A stretch of 19,501 nucleotides of DNA, taken from assembly GCA_002435785.1 (NCBI GenBank), contig DIUC01000015.1, forward strand, positions 1 to 19,501, in the 5' to 3' direction. Made by a program: the position numbers and the translations under genes. Below are positions 1 to 6,705 of this stretch, piece by piece. The notes beneath the pieces were generated by a model that had not been told where the DNA came from, did not search any database, and was given only the letters and a program-made list of their open reading frames with translations. This stretch comes from Saprospiraceae bacterium UBA6168. Lineage in GTDB: Bacteria; Bacteroidota; Bacteroidia; Chitinophagales; Saprospiraceae. Each line of letters begins with the position of its first letter. Position 1 is the stretch's first letter.

Positions 1-79
1 AAGTTTGCAGTGCCGCCCCCGACGTTTTGGGTGGTAATAGCTAATTTTTTTGCCTTCTTTGCACGACAAAGCCTAAACC

Positions 80-919
80 ATGCGAATCTTATTTCTCCTA
101 ATGTTCGGCCTCGTGGCCACCTGCAAAGTGAAGCCCGAACTCCGGGTACTCACCTACAACATCCGCCTCGACACCCCCGCCGATGGCGTGAACCAATGGC
201 CCAAGCGCAAGGAAAAAGTAGCTGATTTGCTCCGCAAAGGAGCGCCCCATATCTTCGGCGTGCAGGAAGCATTGCACAACCAAATGCTTGATTTGCAAAC
301 ACTTATGCCCGAATACGCCTGGTACGGTGCTGGCCGTGACGACGGCAAGGCGGCGGGGGAGTTCTCCGCCATTTTTTACCAAAAAGACAAGTTCACGCTA
401 TTGGGAAGCGGCACATTCTGGCTCTCCGAAATGCCCGATGTGCCTGGCAGCAAAAGCTGGGACGCCGCCATCACGAGGGTTTGTTCTTGGGTGAAACTGG
501 CGGAGAAAACCAGCGGCGGGCAGTTCTTTGTTTTCAATACCCACTTCGACCATGTGGGCCAAACGGCGAGGCTGCGCAGCATGGAACTCATCGCCCGAAA
601 GACCAAGGAAATAGCGGCGGATGCCCCTTTCGTACTCATGGGCGACTTTAATTTCGAGCCGAGCGCCCCGCCTTATAAAGTCTTGGAAAACAAGGCGCTC
701 TGGGACGTGACCGACGCCTGGGCAAGCGATACGGAGAACAAATCGGCGCAGCCCTGCACTTTCACTGGCTTCAAGGTCGAAGGGGCCGAATGCAGGCGCA
801 TTGACTATATTTTCCTCAGCCCGTTTTTCAAGGTAAAAAGCTGCCGCAACATCACCCAAAACGACGGCACACACTACCCCAGCGACCACCTGCCCGTGGT
901 GGCGGATTTGGCGTTTTGA
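80..919 (+). CDS. Exported endonuclease/exonuclease/phosphatase (EEP) family hydrolase
   Basis: The 279-residue protein belongs to the Mg-dependent EEP fold, whose members cleave phosphodiester or phosphomonoester bonds. Visible motifs, in order: YNIRLD with Asn27, GVQEA with Glu63 (metal ligand), NTHFDH with His155, GDFN with Asp189 and Asn191, RRIDYIF with Asp242, and a terminal SDH with Asp269 and His270. The catalytic set is therefore complete. Residues 2-14 are hydrophobic and end at Cys15 (LVATC), so the protein is probably exported; it could be a lipoprotein, although Thr at -1 is a poor lipobox residue. Length is normal for the small secreted bacteroidotal EEP proteins. The ATG at 80 is the only start that keeps this leader. 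The substrate (nucleic acid, phospholipid or inositol phosphate) cannot be told from sequence. An inverted repeat begins 11 bp after the stop codon. Confidence 0.9.
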   Translation: MRILFLLMFGLVATCKVKPELRVLTYNIRLDTPADGVNQWPKRKEKVADLLRKGAPHIFGVQEALHNQMLDLQTLMPEYAWYGAGRDDGKAAGEFSAIFYQKDKFTLLGSGTFWLSEMPDVPGSKSWDAAITRVCSWVKLAEKTSGGQFFVFNTHFDHVGQTARLRSMELIARKTKEIAADAPFVLMGDFNFEPSAPPYKVLENKALWDVTDAWASDTENKSAQPCTFTGFKVEGAECRRIDYIFLSPFFKVKSCRNITQNDGTHYPSDHLPVVADLAF

Positions 920-929
920 CCAACTTCTT

Positions 930-995
930 GTGGCCGCCAATTTATTGGGCTCGCCGATACGCTGAAACGGCCAGCCCAATAAATTTGGGGGCCAC
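930..995. repeat. Class A inverted repeat, copy 1 (palindromic arms), 3' of the EEP gene
   Basis: Left arm 930-951 and right arm 973-995 are reverse complements apart from one inserted T and one C/G mismatch; the spacer is about 21 bp. Each arm contains its own near-palindrome (CCAATTTATTGG type). The same element recurs at 6706-6771, where the arms match perfectly. A T-rich stretch (TTTTCTTTT, 996-1004) follows the right arm, so this copy could act as a transcription terminator for the EEP gene. It starts 11 bp after the stop codon. Confidence 0.85.
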
Positions 996-1021
996 TTTTC
1001 TTTTGAACAAAAGCGCTCAAC

Positions 1022-1038
1022 TTGTCGCCCTACTTTTG
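1022..1038 (+). promoter_or_regulatory. Possible Bacteroidota-type promoter for the ABC ATPase gene
   Basis: TACTTTTG at 1031-1038 matches the Bacteroidota -7 consensus TAnnTTTG and lies 55 bp before the ATG at 1094. The -33 element is less clear: TTTG at 1002-1005 is 25 bp upstream (long), while TTG at 1022-1024 is too close. The assignment rests mainly on the -7 box and on its position just after the class A repeat. Confidence 0.4.
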
Positions 1039-1093
1039 CGTTATCAACCCCGCTATGCGTCCAGTCACCAATTATTAATCACCATTTCCCATC

Positions 1094-1753
1094 ATGTTAG
1101 AAGTCCAACAGCTCACCAAGACCTACAACTCCGGCAGCAAGTCGCTGACCGTGCTCGAAGATGTCAGTTTCAAAATCGAAGCGGGACAGACCTTCGCCAT
1201 CGTCGGCCCATCCGGCAGTGGGAAGACCACGCTGCTCGGCCTCTGCGCTGGCCTCGACCGTTCCAGCACCGGCTCGGTGACGCTCAACGGCATCCGCCTC
1301 GACGACCTCGACGAGGACGAACGGGCAGCGGTGCGCAGCCAGCACGTGGGCTTTGTTTTTCAGAACTTCCAACTCATACCCACCCTCACCGCCCTCGAAA
1401 ACGTGATGGTGCCAATGGAGCTGCAAGGCCAAAAGGGCGCTGCCAAAAAAGCGATGGAACTCCTCGAACGGGTGGGCCTCGCCGACCGTCACCACCACTA
1501 CCCGGCGCAGCTTTCCGGTGGGGAACAACAGCGGGTGGCACTGGCTCGTGCCTTCTCCAACAGCCCGAAAATCCTCTTCGCCGACGAGCCTACGGGCAAC
1601 CTCGACCCCGAGACACATGATGTGGTGGAGCATCTCCTCTTCGAGCTGAACCGGGAGGCTGGCACGACCCTCGTCCTCGTCACCCACGACCTCGAACTGG
1701 CCGCCAAGACGCAGCGGGTGCTGAAGCTGAAGGGCGGACGGATGGTGAATTGA
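1094..1753 (+). CDS. ABC transporter ATP-binding protein, LolD/MacB/YbbA-like
   Basis: The 219-residue nucleotide-binding subunit has all ABC motifs: Walker A GPSGSGKTT (38-46), Q-loop Gln90 in FVFQNF, signature LSGGEQQR (140-147), Walker B ILFADEP (160-166) with catalytic Glu165, D-loop GNLD, and switch His198. The LTALENVMVPMEL segment and short length place it in the family of ATPases paired with MacB/FtsX/LolC-type permeases, which drive lipoprotein release, peptide export or cell-wall hydrolase control rather than substrate import. No such permease gene occurs in the window: the EEP gene lies upstream and a thioredoxin-like gene downstream. It therefore either works with a permease encoded elsewhere or stands alone. 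The ATG at 1094 starts directly with the expected MLEVQQLTK beta strand, so the start is well supported. Confidence 0.95.
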   Translation: MLEVQQLTKTYNSGSKSLTVLEDVSFKIEAGQTFAIVGPSGSGKTTLLGLCAGLDRSSTGSVTLNGIRLDDLDEDERAAVRSQHVGFVFQNFQLIPTLTALENVMVPMELQGQKGAAKKAMELLERVGLADRHHHYPAQLSGGEQQRVALARAFSNSPKILFADEPTGNLDPETHDVVEHLLFELNREAGTTLVLVTHDLELAAKTQRVLKLKGGRMVN

Positions 1754-1766
1754 AGTCGGTGGTTCA

Positions 1767-1845
1767 CAGTTGGCAGTTGGCAGTCGGTGGCTGCTAACTT
1801 GGTCTTGGCTGCCCCGTCCCGGCGGATCAACTGCCAACTGCTAAC
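1767..1845. repeat. Heptanucleotide tandem arranged as an inverted repeat (CAGTTGG / AACTGCC)
   Basis: The left arm is CAGTTGG CAGTTGG CAGTCGG (1767-1787). The right arm is AACTGCC AACTGCT AACC (1829-1845), the reverse complement in the same 7-bp period. The core pair GCAGTTGGCAG (1773-1783) and CTGCCAACTGC (1831-1841) is perfect. The element starts 14 bp after the ABC ATPase stop and ends just before the promoter of the next gene. Confidence 0.8.
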
Positions 1846-1849
1846 CGAA

Positions 1850-1880
1850 TTGTTTTTACCATCGTTAAGCCATATTTTTG
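1850..1880 (+). promoter_or_regulatory. Bacteroidota-type promoter for the TlpA-like gene
   Basis: TATTTTTG at 1873-1880 matches the -7 consensus TAnnTTTG. TTG at 1850-1852 lies 20 bp upstream, a normal -33 spacing. The expected transcript begins near 1886, which supports the ATG at 1940 over the in-frame ATG at 1787, since the latter lies upstream of the promoter and inside the repeat. Confidence 0.55.
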
Positions 1881-1939
1881 TGGGCATTTTCAAATTCATC
1901 ATCTTGATAGATACCATTTTCACTCAAAAATTTTCATCC

Positions 1940-3322
1940 ATGAAATCCTTGGCGCTTCCATTTTTCGCTGCACTGCTCGCTACCATCGGTTACGCTTTCA
2001 TTTCGCCGGAGGCGGAAAAAGAAGTAATGCTAACCTGCAACGTGAACGCCTGCGAACGCATTGACTCCATTTATTTGTACGAGTTCAACGGCATCAGCTT
2101 CAAGAAGGCGAGCGCCGCCCCGACCACGGACTGGACGACCTACCGGTTCAAAGTGCCAGCCACCTCGCCCCGTTTTTACTACGTCGGGCTGGATGCCGTG
2201 AACATGAAGCCCATCATTTTGGGAACCGAAGGCAGCCTCACGCTGAACGGCTCCTGCGCCCAGTTCCAAGGCGCACAACTACCGGACTCCGACCTCAACA
2301 AAAACTACGAAACGGTAAAAAACAACCTGAACGCCCACAAAAACGAGTTCAGCATGATGCTCCAGCAACTTCAGGCTGCCGACCGCCAAGGAAATGTGGA
2401 CTTGGTGAACACCATCATCATGAAAATGGCAACGCTCGACAAGCGCCGCCTCAGCTACCTCGATTCCCTGAAAAAAGCAAGCCCCTACCTCGGCAAAGTG
2501 GCAGCGATAAACACCTACGTCAGTTATCAAATCCACGGCACCTCCGACATGACGGAGCTGGAGTATTTTGCTACGCAATACTTCAAGTTCGTGGACTGGA
2601 AAGACGCAGACTACAACTATATGCCGTGGGTGTTTGAACAGATGAAAAGCTATGCCCAGACGATGTCCAGCGTTGGCTTCCCGGAGGCAGTGCAGAAGGA
2701 TTTTATGGATAAGTTGTTGGCACAAATACCCACCGAAAGCCGCACTTACCTGCTGGCAATGGGCGGCATGATTAATGGCATGCAAGCTGCCAAAAGCCCG
2801 CTGCTTGGCGTCTATGCCAAGCGGTATGTTGAGAAGTACCAAAAAACAGAACCCATCGCCGCCGACCAAGTGGCGCAGTTGCTGAAAACCTCCGGCAGTT
2901 TCGTCAGCGGCGGCGAGGCGCCCGACTTCACCATGAACGACCGGGACGGCAAGCCCGTGAAGCTCTCCGATTTTCGGGGAAAAGTAATGCTCGTGGACTT
3001 CTGGGCAAGCTGGTGTGGCCCTTGCCGCCGGGAGAACCCGCACGTGGTGGAACTTTACAATCATTACCACAAAAAGGGCTTCGACGTGCTCGGCGTCAGC
3101 CTCGACAAGACCCGTGAGCCTTGGCTCGCCGCCATCGAAAAGGACGGCCTCGCCTGGCACCATGTCTCCGACCTCAAGGGCTGGAGCAACGATGCTGCCC
3201 GCCTCTACGGCGTCTCCTCCATCCCGCACACGGTGCTGGTGGACAAGGACGGCAAAATCATCGCAAGGAACTTGCGGGGGGAACAATTGACGGCTAAGTT
3301 GAAGGAGATTTTTGGGGAGTAA
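1940..3322 (+). CDS. TlpA/ResA-like thiol-disulfide oxidoreductase with DUF4369-like N-terminus
   Basis: The 460-residue exported protein ends in a thioredoxin domain (about 318-460) of the AhpC/TSA-Redoxin type: entry APDFTMNDRDGKPVKLSDFRG, active site WCGPC (358-362) within FWASWCGPCRRENP, and a cis-proline in SSIPHT. Residues 1-19 form a signal peptide, so it acts in the periplasm or on the outer membrane. The region after the leader resembles the beta-rich DUF4369 domain, and the middle is helical. This architecture is common in Bacteroidota and is used in disulfide exchange, for example cytochrome c maturation or stress defence; the partner is not evident here. The start at 1940 gives the signal peptide and fits the promoter at 1850-1880. 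A longer frame from 1787 is open but would translate repeat and promoter DNA. The gene converges on the DUF3137 gene with 34 bp between stops and no clear terminator. Confidence 0.93.
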   Translation: MKSLALPFFAALLATIGYAFISPEAEKEVMLTCNVNACERIDSIYLYEFNGISFKKASAAPTTDWTTYRFKVPATSPRFYYVGLDAVNMKPIILGTEGSLTLNGSCAQFQGAQLPDSDLNKNYETVKNNLNAHKNEFSMMLQQLQAADRQGNVDLVNTIIMKMATLDKRRLSYLDSLKKASPYLGKVAAINTYVSYQIHGTSDMTELEYFATQYFKFVDWKDADYNYMPWVFEQMKSYAQTMSSVGFPEAVQKDFMDKLLAQIPTESRTYLLAMGGMINGMQAAKSPLLGVYAKRYVEKYQKTEPIAADQVAQLLKTSGSFVSGGEAPDFTMNDRDGKPVKLSDFRGKVMLVDFWASWCGPCRRENPHVVELYNHYHKKGFDVLGVSLDKTREPWLAAIEKDGLAWHHVSDLKGWSNDAARLYGVSSIPHTVLVDKDGKIIARNLRGEQLTAKLKEIFGE

Positions 3323-3356
3323 AGGTTGGGTGTGCGGTTGGGGAGGAGCACTACTA

Positions 3357-4277
3357 TCAATGACTCCTATCCAGCGCCATCACCACATATAGCGCCACGT
3401 AGATATCGTCGTAAAACTCCCGAACCAGCTCAAAGCTCACGTTTGACTGGAAGATTTTCGGCTCCAAGATGTCCTTGTCGTTCCAGATGCCGACGTAGCA
3501 GTTTTCTGCGGAGATGGACATGCAAAGTTCGCCCTTCTCCTTGCCAAAGCCCAGGATGAACCCCATCAACTCTTCCGTGAGCAGGTCGGTGACTTTGGTG
3601 TTGCGGGAGCCATATACGATGTACTTCTCCTTGAATTTCGTGTGCTTGATGAACCCGTCCATGCTTTGGCCGCCGGTGCGCACATACGCTTTCACGGTTT
3701 CGGAAAGGTAGGGCAGCCTTGCCCTTGGCACCACGAGCACGGAGCCTTTGAGCGGATAATGGAACTTTGCCCGAAGGAAGATGCCCCGAAACACGTCATC
3801 CAGCCGCTGCCGCACCCTCGAAAACTCCTCCACCTTCAGCTCGCACATTTCAAACTCCACGTCGCCGATGCGGCCCTCGATGTAATCCTCACCATCGTAC
3901 ACAGCCGGGCGGGTGATGAAAAGCTGGCTGCGCAAAAACTTGTCCATCGGAATCTTGCGCTTTGCGTCATACCTCAAGTCGCCAAACAGCGCACCATCAT
4001 CAATAAAATCGAGCACTTGCCTGACTATTTTCGGCTTGAAGTCAGCCGTGAAACGCCGCACCCTCGCTCCCACCATACCCGCATAAAACAGAAAAGGCAA
4101 GGAGGCCATCGCCGCAAACAGGAACTCCGACAAAGAAGCGACCAACACCACTACCACCACCCACAATGCCGCTGTGAACAGTATCAGCCGCAACATGCGC
4201 TGCCGCTGTTTGTCCAGCCGCATCAGTTCCGGGTGGATGGTTTGGTTGTAAAAAAGCCGAAATTCTTCTGGGTTCAC
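3357..4277 (-). CDS. DUF3137 membrane protein
   Basis: The protein (306 residues from GTG) begins NPEEFRLFYNQTIHPEL, then two adjacent hydrophobic segments at about 30-48 and 51-70 (a membrane hairpin), followed by a soluble domain of about 230 residues with VFRGIFLRAKFHYPLKG. This layout, with FYNxxIxPxL before the membrane pair and the FRGIF...FKG-type motif, matches DUF3137, an uncharacterised family. The function is unknown. The frame is open up to an ATG at 4337, but the extra 20 residues (containing NPKSEIRNP) are a translation of the CGGATTT heptamer repeat. I therefore prefer the GTG at 4277, immediately before the conserved N-terminus. It lies downstream of the SDR gene on the same strand; the gap between them is almost entirely repeat. 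Confidence is high for the gene and moderate for the start. Confidence 0.85.
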   Translation of the reverse strand: MNPEEFRLFYNQTIHPELMRLDKQRQRMLRLILFTAALWVVVVVLVASLSEFLFAAMASLPFLFYAGMVGARVRRFTADFKPKIVRQVLDFIDDGALFGDLRYDAKRKIPMDKFLRSQLFITRPAVYDGEDYIEGRIGDVEFEMCELKVEEFSRVRQRLDDVFRGIFLRAKFHYPLKGSVLVVPRARLPYLSETVKAYVRTGGQSMDGFIKHTKFKEKYIVYGSRNTKVTDLLTEELMGFILGFGKEKGELCMSISAENCYVGIWNDKDILEPKIFQSNVSFELVREFYDDIYVALYVVMALDRSH

Positions 4278-4284
4278 CGCAAGA

Positions 4285-4394
4285 GGATTGCGGATTTCGG
4301 ATTTCGGATTTCGGATTGGAAGCCTACCAATAACCACAAAGTCGTTGTGGTATCAAGGAACTCAATCCGCAATCCGCAATCCGCAATCCGAAAT
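4285..4394. repeat. Heptanucleotide inverted tandem (CGGATTT / CAATCCG) between SDR and DUF3137 genes
   Basis: The left arm is CGGATTT repeated 3.9 times (4291-4317), flanked by GGATTG and TGG. The right arm is CAATCCG repeated exactly four times (4363-4390) followed by AAAT. The arms pair with one mismatch per unit and a spacer of about 45 bp. The right end abuts the TAA stop codon of the SDR gene (4394-4396 on the minus strand). The left arm reaches to within 8 bp of the preferred DUF3137 start. Confidence 0.9.
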
Positions 4395-5179
4395 TACAAT
4401 GATTTCGTTCGCCCCCCGTCCACTGGCAAATTGATGCCGGAAATATACCCAGCCGCAGGGGAGGCCAAGAATGCCACGGCAGCAGCCACCTCGCTGGGTT
4501 CGGCGATGCGGCGGAGCGGGATTTCCTTCACCCAATTTTCAAAAATGGCCTCCGTGGTCCCGCCAGTTTTTGCGGCATTGGCATTGGCGATTTCTTCCAA
4601 TCGGCCCGTCATCGTGGAGCCGGGCAGCACGTTGTTCACGGTGATGCCGTGCGGGCCAAGCTCGGTGGCGAGCGTCTTTGCCCAATTGGCCACAGCCCCA
4701 CGGATGGTGTTCGACACGCCAAGCCCCTCGATGGGCTGCTTGACGGAGGTGCTGATGATGTTGATGATGCGACCGAACTCCGCTGCCTTCATGCCGGGCA
4801 GCACGAGCTGCATCAGCGTGTGGTTGCAGACGAGGTGGTTGTTGAACGCCTGCAAAAACTCGCTGGCCTTCGCTCCCGAAGCAGGGCCGCCGGGAGGGCC
4901 GCCCGTGTTGTTGATGAGGATGTGGATGGGCTTGCCGGACACCAAGCCGTGCACTTTTTTGTGCAAATCGGTGAGGTCGGCAAAGTCGGCGACGAGGAAG
5001 TCGTGTTGCTGCCCCAGCGAAGTGTCCAGCTCGGCCAAGGCTTCCGATAGCCGCTCTGGGCTGCGGGATACCAGCGTGACGTTGGCGCCGAGCAGCGCCA
5101 GTTCGATGGCCACTGCCCGCCCGATTCCCTTACTGCTGCCGCCAACGAGGGCGTTTTTTCCTGTTAAGTTTAAGTTCAT
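4394..5179 (-). CDS. Atypical short-chain dehydrogenase/reductase family protein (BKR-like, no YxxxK)
   Basis: The 261-residue Rossmann protein has a cofactor loop GGSSKGIG (13-20), an NNTGG motif (90-94) and the C-terminal SGINLPVDGG of FabG-like SDRs. The catalytic centre departs from the classical tetrad: Ser143 or Ser145 is present in ISTSVKQP, but the position of YxxxK is occupied by SNTIR (156-160), so Tyr is replaced by Ser or Asn and Lys by Arg. This pattern is known for the SDR subgroup described as beta-ketoacyl-ACP-reductase-like with an imperfect tetrad. It may catalyse a different reaction or none. It is divergent from the 3-hydroxyanthranilate dioxygenase gene with 166 bp between starts, which suggests a link with kynurenine catabolism (inference). 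The ATG at 5179 gives the normal SDR N-terminus; upstream codons to 5245 are unlikely to be translated. The stop codon abuts a heptamer repeat. Confidence 0.92.
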   Translation of the reverse strand: MNLNLTGKNALVGGSSKGIGRAVAIELALLGANVTLVSRSPERLSEALAELDTSLGQQHDFLVADFADLTDLHKKVHGLVSGKPIHILINNTGGPPGGPASGAKASEFLQAFNNHLVCNHTLMQLVLPGMKAAEFGRIINIISTSVKQPIEGLGVSNTIRGAVANWAKTLATELGPHGITVNNVLPGSTMTGRLEEIANANAAKTGGTTEAIFENWVKEIPLRRIAEPSEVAAAVAFLASPAAGYISGINLPVDGGRTKSL

Positions 5180-5200
5180 TTTCGGTAAAAAAAGTTGTTC

Positions 5201-5232
5201 TTTTGCCCCAAGCAAAATTGCCCGAAGGGCAA
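5201..5232. promoter_or_regulatory. Two adjacent hairpins in the SDR leader
   Basis: TTTTGC (5201-5206) pairs with GCAAAA (5212-5217) over a 5-nt loop. It is followed at once by TTGCCC (5218-5223) pairing with GGGCAA (5227-5232) over a 3-nt loop. Both lie 22-53 bp upstream of the SDR start on the minus strand, so they would probably fall in the mRNA leader. There is no T-tract placing either as a clear terminator. Their role is unknown. Confidence 0.4.
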
Positions 5233-5273
5233 CAAAGTGTCCCAATTCATGGGCGAAAGTAATTCAATAAATG

Positions 5274-5342
5274 TAGGATTTCCAATTTCGGCATGGCACT
5301 GAATCCTTTGTCATTCCCGAAGGGAACCGCAATCCGCAATCA
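5274..5342. repeat. Degenerate heptamer dyad plus hairpin upstream of the dioxygenase gene
   Basis: GGATTTCCAATTTCGG (about 5275-5290) faces CCGCAATCCGCAATCA (5327-5342), a shortened and decayed version of the CGGATTT/CAATCCG element at 4285-4394. Between them lies a perfect hairpin, TTCCC (5314-5318) with GGGAA (5322-5326), whose CCCGAAGGG core also occurs at 5221-5229. The right arm ends 3 bp before the dioxygenase ATG. Confidence 0.55.
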
Positions 5343-5345
5343 AAT

Positions 5346-5864
5346 ATGGCCATTTCCAAACCTTTCAACGTACTCAAATGGGCGGAGGAAAACCGCCACC
5401 TGCTCCAACCTCCCGTTGGCAACAAGCAGATTTACCTTGACAATGACGACTACATCGTGATGATGGTCGGTGGCCCAAATGGCCGCAAGGACTACCATTG
5501 GGAAGATGGCGAGGAGCTTTTCTACCAGCTTCAGGGCGACATCTCGGTGAAAATCATCAACGAGGACGGCCAACCGGAGACCATCCACATCCGGGAGGGA
5601 GAGATGTTCCTGTTGCCGCCCCGCATCCCGCACTCGCCGCAGCGGCCTGCCAACACGGTCGGCATCGTCATCGAGCGCTACCGCAACCCCGGCGAGGTGG
5701 ACAAACTCATGTGGTTCTGCGAAAACTGCAACCACAAGCTGCACGAAGCTGGCTTTCCGCTCAAGGACATTGGCACCCAAATCAAGGCTGCCATTAGCGA
5801 GTTCATGGCCAACGAAGACCTCCGCACCTGCAAGCACTGCGGTACGGTGATGAAACAGGTATGA
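5346..5864 (+). CDS. nbaC: 3-hydroxyanthranilate 3,4-dioxygenase
   Basis: The 172-residue cupin opens the aromatic ring of 3-hydroxyanthranilate to 2-amino-3-carboxymuconate semialdehyde, the precursor of quinolinate and NAD or of further catabolism. The mononuclear Fe(II) ligands are visible as His51 (DYHWEDGEE), Glu57 and His96 (PPRIPHSPQR). The substrate-binding Arg47, Arg99 and Glu110 are also in place. The bacterial form carries a second, rubredoxin-like iron site, here Cys125 and Cys128 (CENC) and Cys162 and Cys165 (CKHC); the number, spacing and positions match the characterised Cupriavidus enzyme as I recall it. The enzyme is cytosolic. The ATG at 5346 follows a degenerate repeat and gives the expected length. 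No kynureninase, kynurenine monooxygenase, decarboxylase or nadC is in the window, so the rest of the pathway lies elsewhere. The stop codon falls inside the left arm of the next repeat. Confidence 0.96.
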   Translation: MAISKPFNVLKWAEENRHLLQPPVGNKQIYLDNDDYIVMMVGGPNGRKDYHWEDGEELFYQLQGDISVKIINEDGQPETIHIREGEMFLLPPRIPHSPQRPANTVGIVIERYRNPGEVDKLMWFCENCNHKLHEAGFPLKDIGTQIKAAISEFMANEDLRTCKHCGTVMKQV

Positions 5865-5924
5865 GGGTATGAGGTATGTCACGACGTGCCAATACCCAAT
5901 ACCCAATACCCAATACCTCATACC
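5858..5924. repeat. Heptanucleotide inverted tandem (GGTATGA / AATACCC) between dioxygenase and lpxH
   Basis: The left arm GGTATGA GGGTATGA GGTATG (5858-5878) contains the TGA stop of the dioxygenase gene (5862-5864). The right arm is AATACCC three times and AATACCT (5891-5918), then CATACC. The outer GGTATGAG/CTCATACC pair is perfect and the rest is imperfect. The right arm ends 4 bp before the lpxH ATG at 5929. An upstream in-frame ATG at 5869 would translate the repeat as a 7-residue-period peptide and is unlikely to be the real start. Confidence 0.85.
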
Positions 5925-5928
5925 TTTT

Positions 5929-6693
5929 ATGATTTACTTCGCCTCCGACTTTCACCTTGGTGCCGACGGTAAGCTGACGAGCCGGGAACGGGAGCGGAAA
6001 ATCGTGCGCTGGTTGGACGGCATAGTCCCGGACGCCGAGGCGCTTTACCTCGTCGGCGACGTGTTCGACTACTGGTTTGAGTACCGAAAGGTGGTGCCCA
6101 AAGGCTATATGCTGCTGCTTGGCAAACTGGCCGACCTGCGGGAGCGGGGGCTGCCCATCTACTTTTTCACCGGCAACCACGACATGTGGGTGTTCCGCTA
6201 CTTCGAGGACGAACTGGGCATTCCCACCTACCGGGAGCCCATCGTGCGGGAGTTTTCTGGAAAAAAATGCTTCATCGGCCACGGCGACGGGCTTGGCACG
6301 GGGGACTACGGGTACAAGTTCATCAAGGCCGTGTTTGCCAACCGCACCTGCCAGTGGCTGTTCGAGCGGCTGCACCCCAACGGCGGGCTATGGTTGATGG
6401 ATGCCTTCAGTGGCACCAGCCGGAAGGCCAACCCCTCCGACCCAAAGTTCCAGGGCGAGGAGCGGGAGCTCCTCATCGGCTTCTGCAACAACCAACTTGA
6501 TTTGACACCCGACATTGATTTCTTCGTCTTCGGCCACCGCCACTTGCCGATAGACTACACACTTAAAAACGGGAAAAGCCGTTACATAAACCTTGGCGAT
6601 TGGCTCTCGTTCTGCTCCTACGGCGTGTTCGACGGCCACGAATTTCAACTTCGTTTTTTTGAAAATGAAAATGGGAAGATATTTGGAAAATAA
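5929..6693 (+). CDS. lpxH: UDP-2,3-diacylglucosamine diphosphatase (LpxH family)
   Basis: The 254-residue calcineurin-like metallophosphoesterase is expected to cleave UDP-2,3-diacylglucosamine to lipid X and UMP in lipid A synthesis at the inner membrane. Metal-binding motifs are all present: DFH (Asp7, His9), GDVFD (Asp44), GNHD (Asn83, His84), GHGD (His118, Asp120), and GHRH (His203, His205). Length is close to E. coli LpxH (about 240 residues). The segment with YWFEYRKV and GDGLGTGDYGYKFIK is typical of the bacteroidotal LpxH-like branch. The start at 5929 begins with the first beta strand MIYFASDFHLG; the longer frame from 5869 only adds repeat-derived residues. It probably follows the dioxygenase gene in the same direction, but the two pathways are unrelated, so the pairing may be incidental. 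A perfect class A repeat begins 13 bp after the stop. Confidence 0.93.
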   Translation: MIYFASDFHLGADGKLTSRERERKIVRWLDGIVPDAEALYLVGDVFDYWFEYRKVVPKGYMLLLGKLADLRERGLPIYFFTGNHDMWVFRYFEDELGIPTYREPIVREFSGKKCFIGHGDGLGTGDYGYKFIKAVFANRTCQWLFERLHPNGGLWLMDAFSGTSRKANPSDPKFQGEERELLIGFCNNQLDLTPDIDFFVFGHRHLPIDYTLKNGKSRYINLGDWLSFCSYGVFDGHEFQLRFFENENGKIFGK

Positions 6694-6705
6694 CGGCCTT
6701 CCTTT

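Noticed and set aside
916..1620. A 234-residue plus-strand frame overlapping the ABC ATPase
   Set aside because: It shadows the ATPase in another frame, is Arg/Pro/His-rich, and begins in the class A repeat.
2279..3286. A 335-residue minus-strand frame opposite the TlpA-like gene
   Set aside because: The plus-strand frame has an intact WCGPC thioredoxin domain; the minus-strand frame has no recognisable domain and is a GC-bias shadow.
3642..5270. A 542-residue open frame on the plus strand
   Set aside because: It is antisense to DUF3137 and the SDR, both of which have clear family motifs, and its translation shows low-complexity Pro/Arg/His-rich sequence with no domain.
5250..5280. Promoter for the SDR gene (minus strand, TTACTTTCG)
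   Set aside because: It misses the G of TAnnTTTG and has no good -33 element at normal spacing.
5869..5928. Twenty-residue upstream extension of lpxH
   Set aside because: It translates the AATACCC repeat (peptide containing QYPIPNTQYLIP), and LpxH family proteins begin at the DFH strand near 5929.
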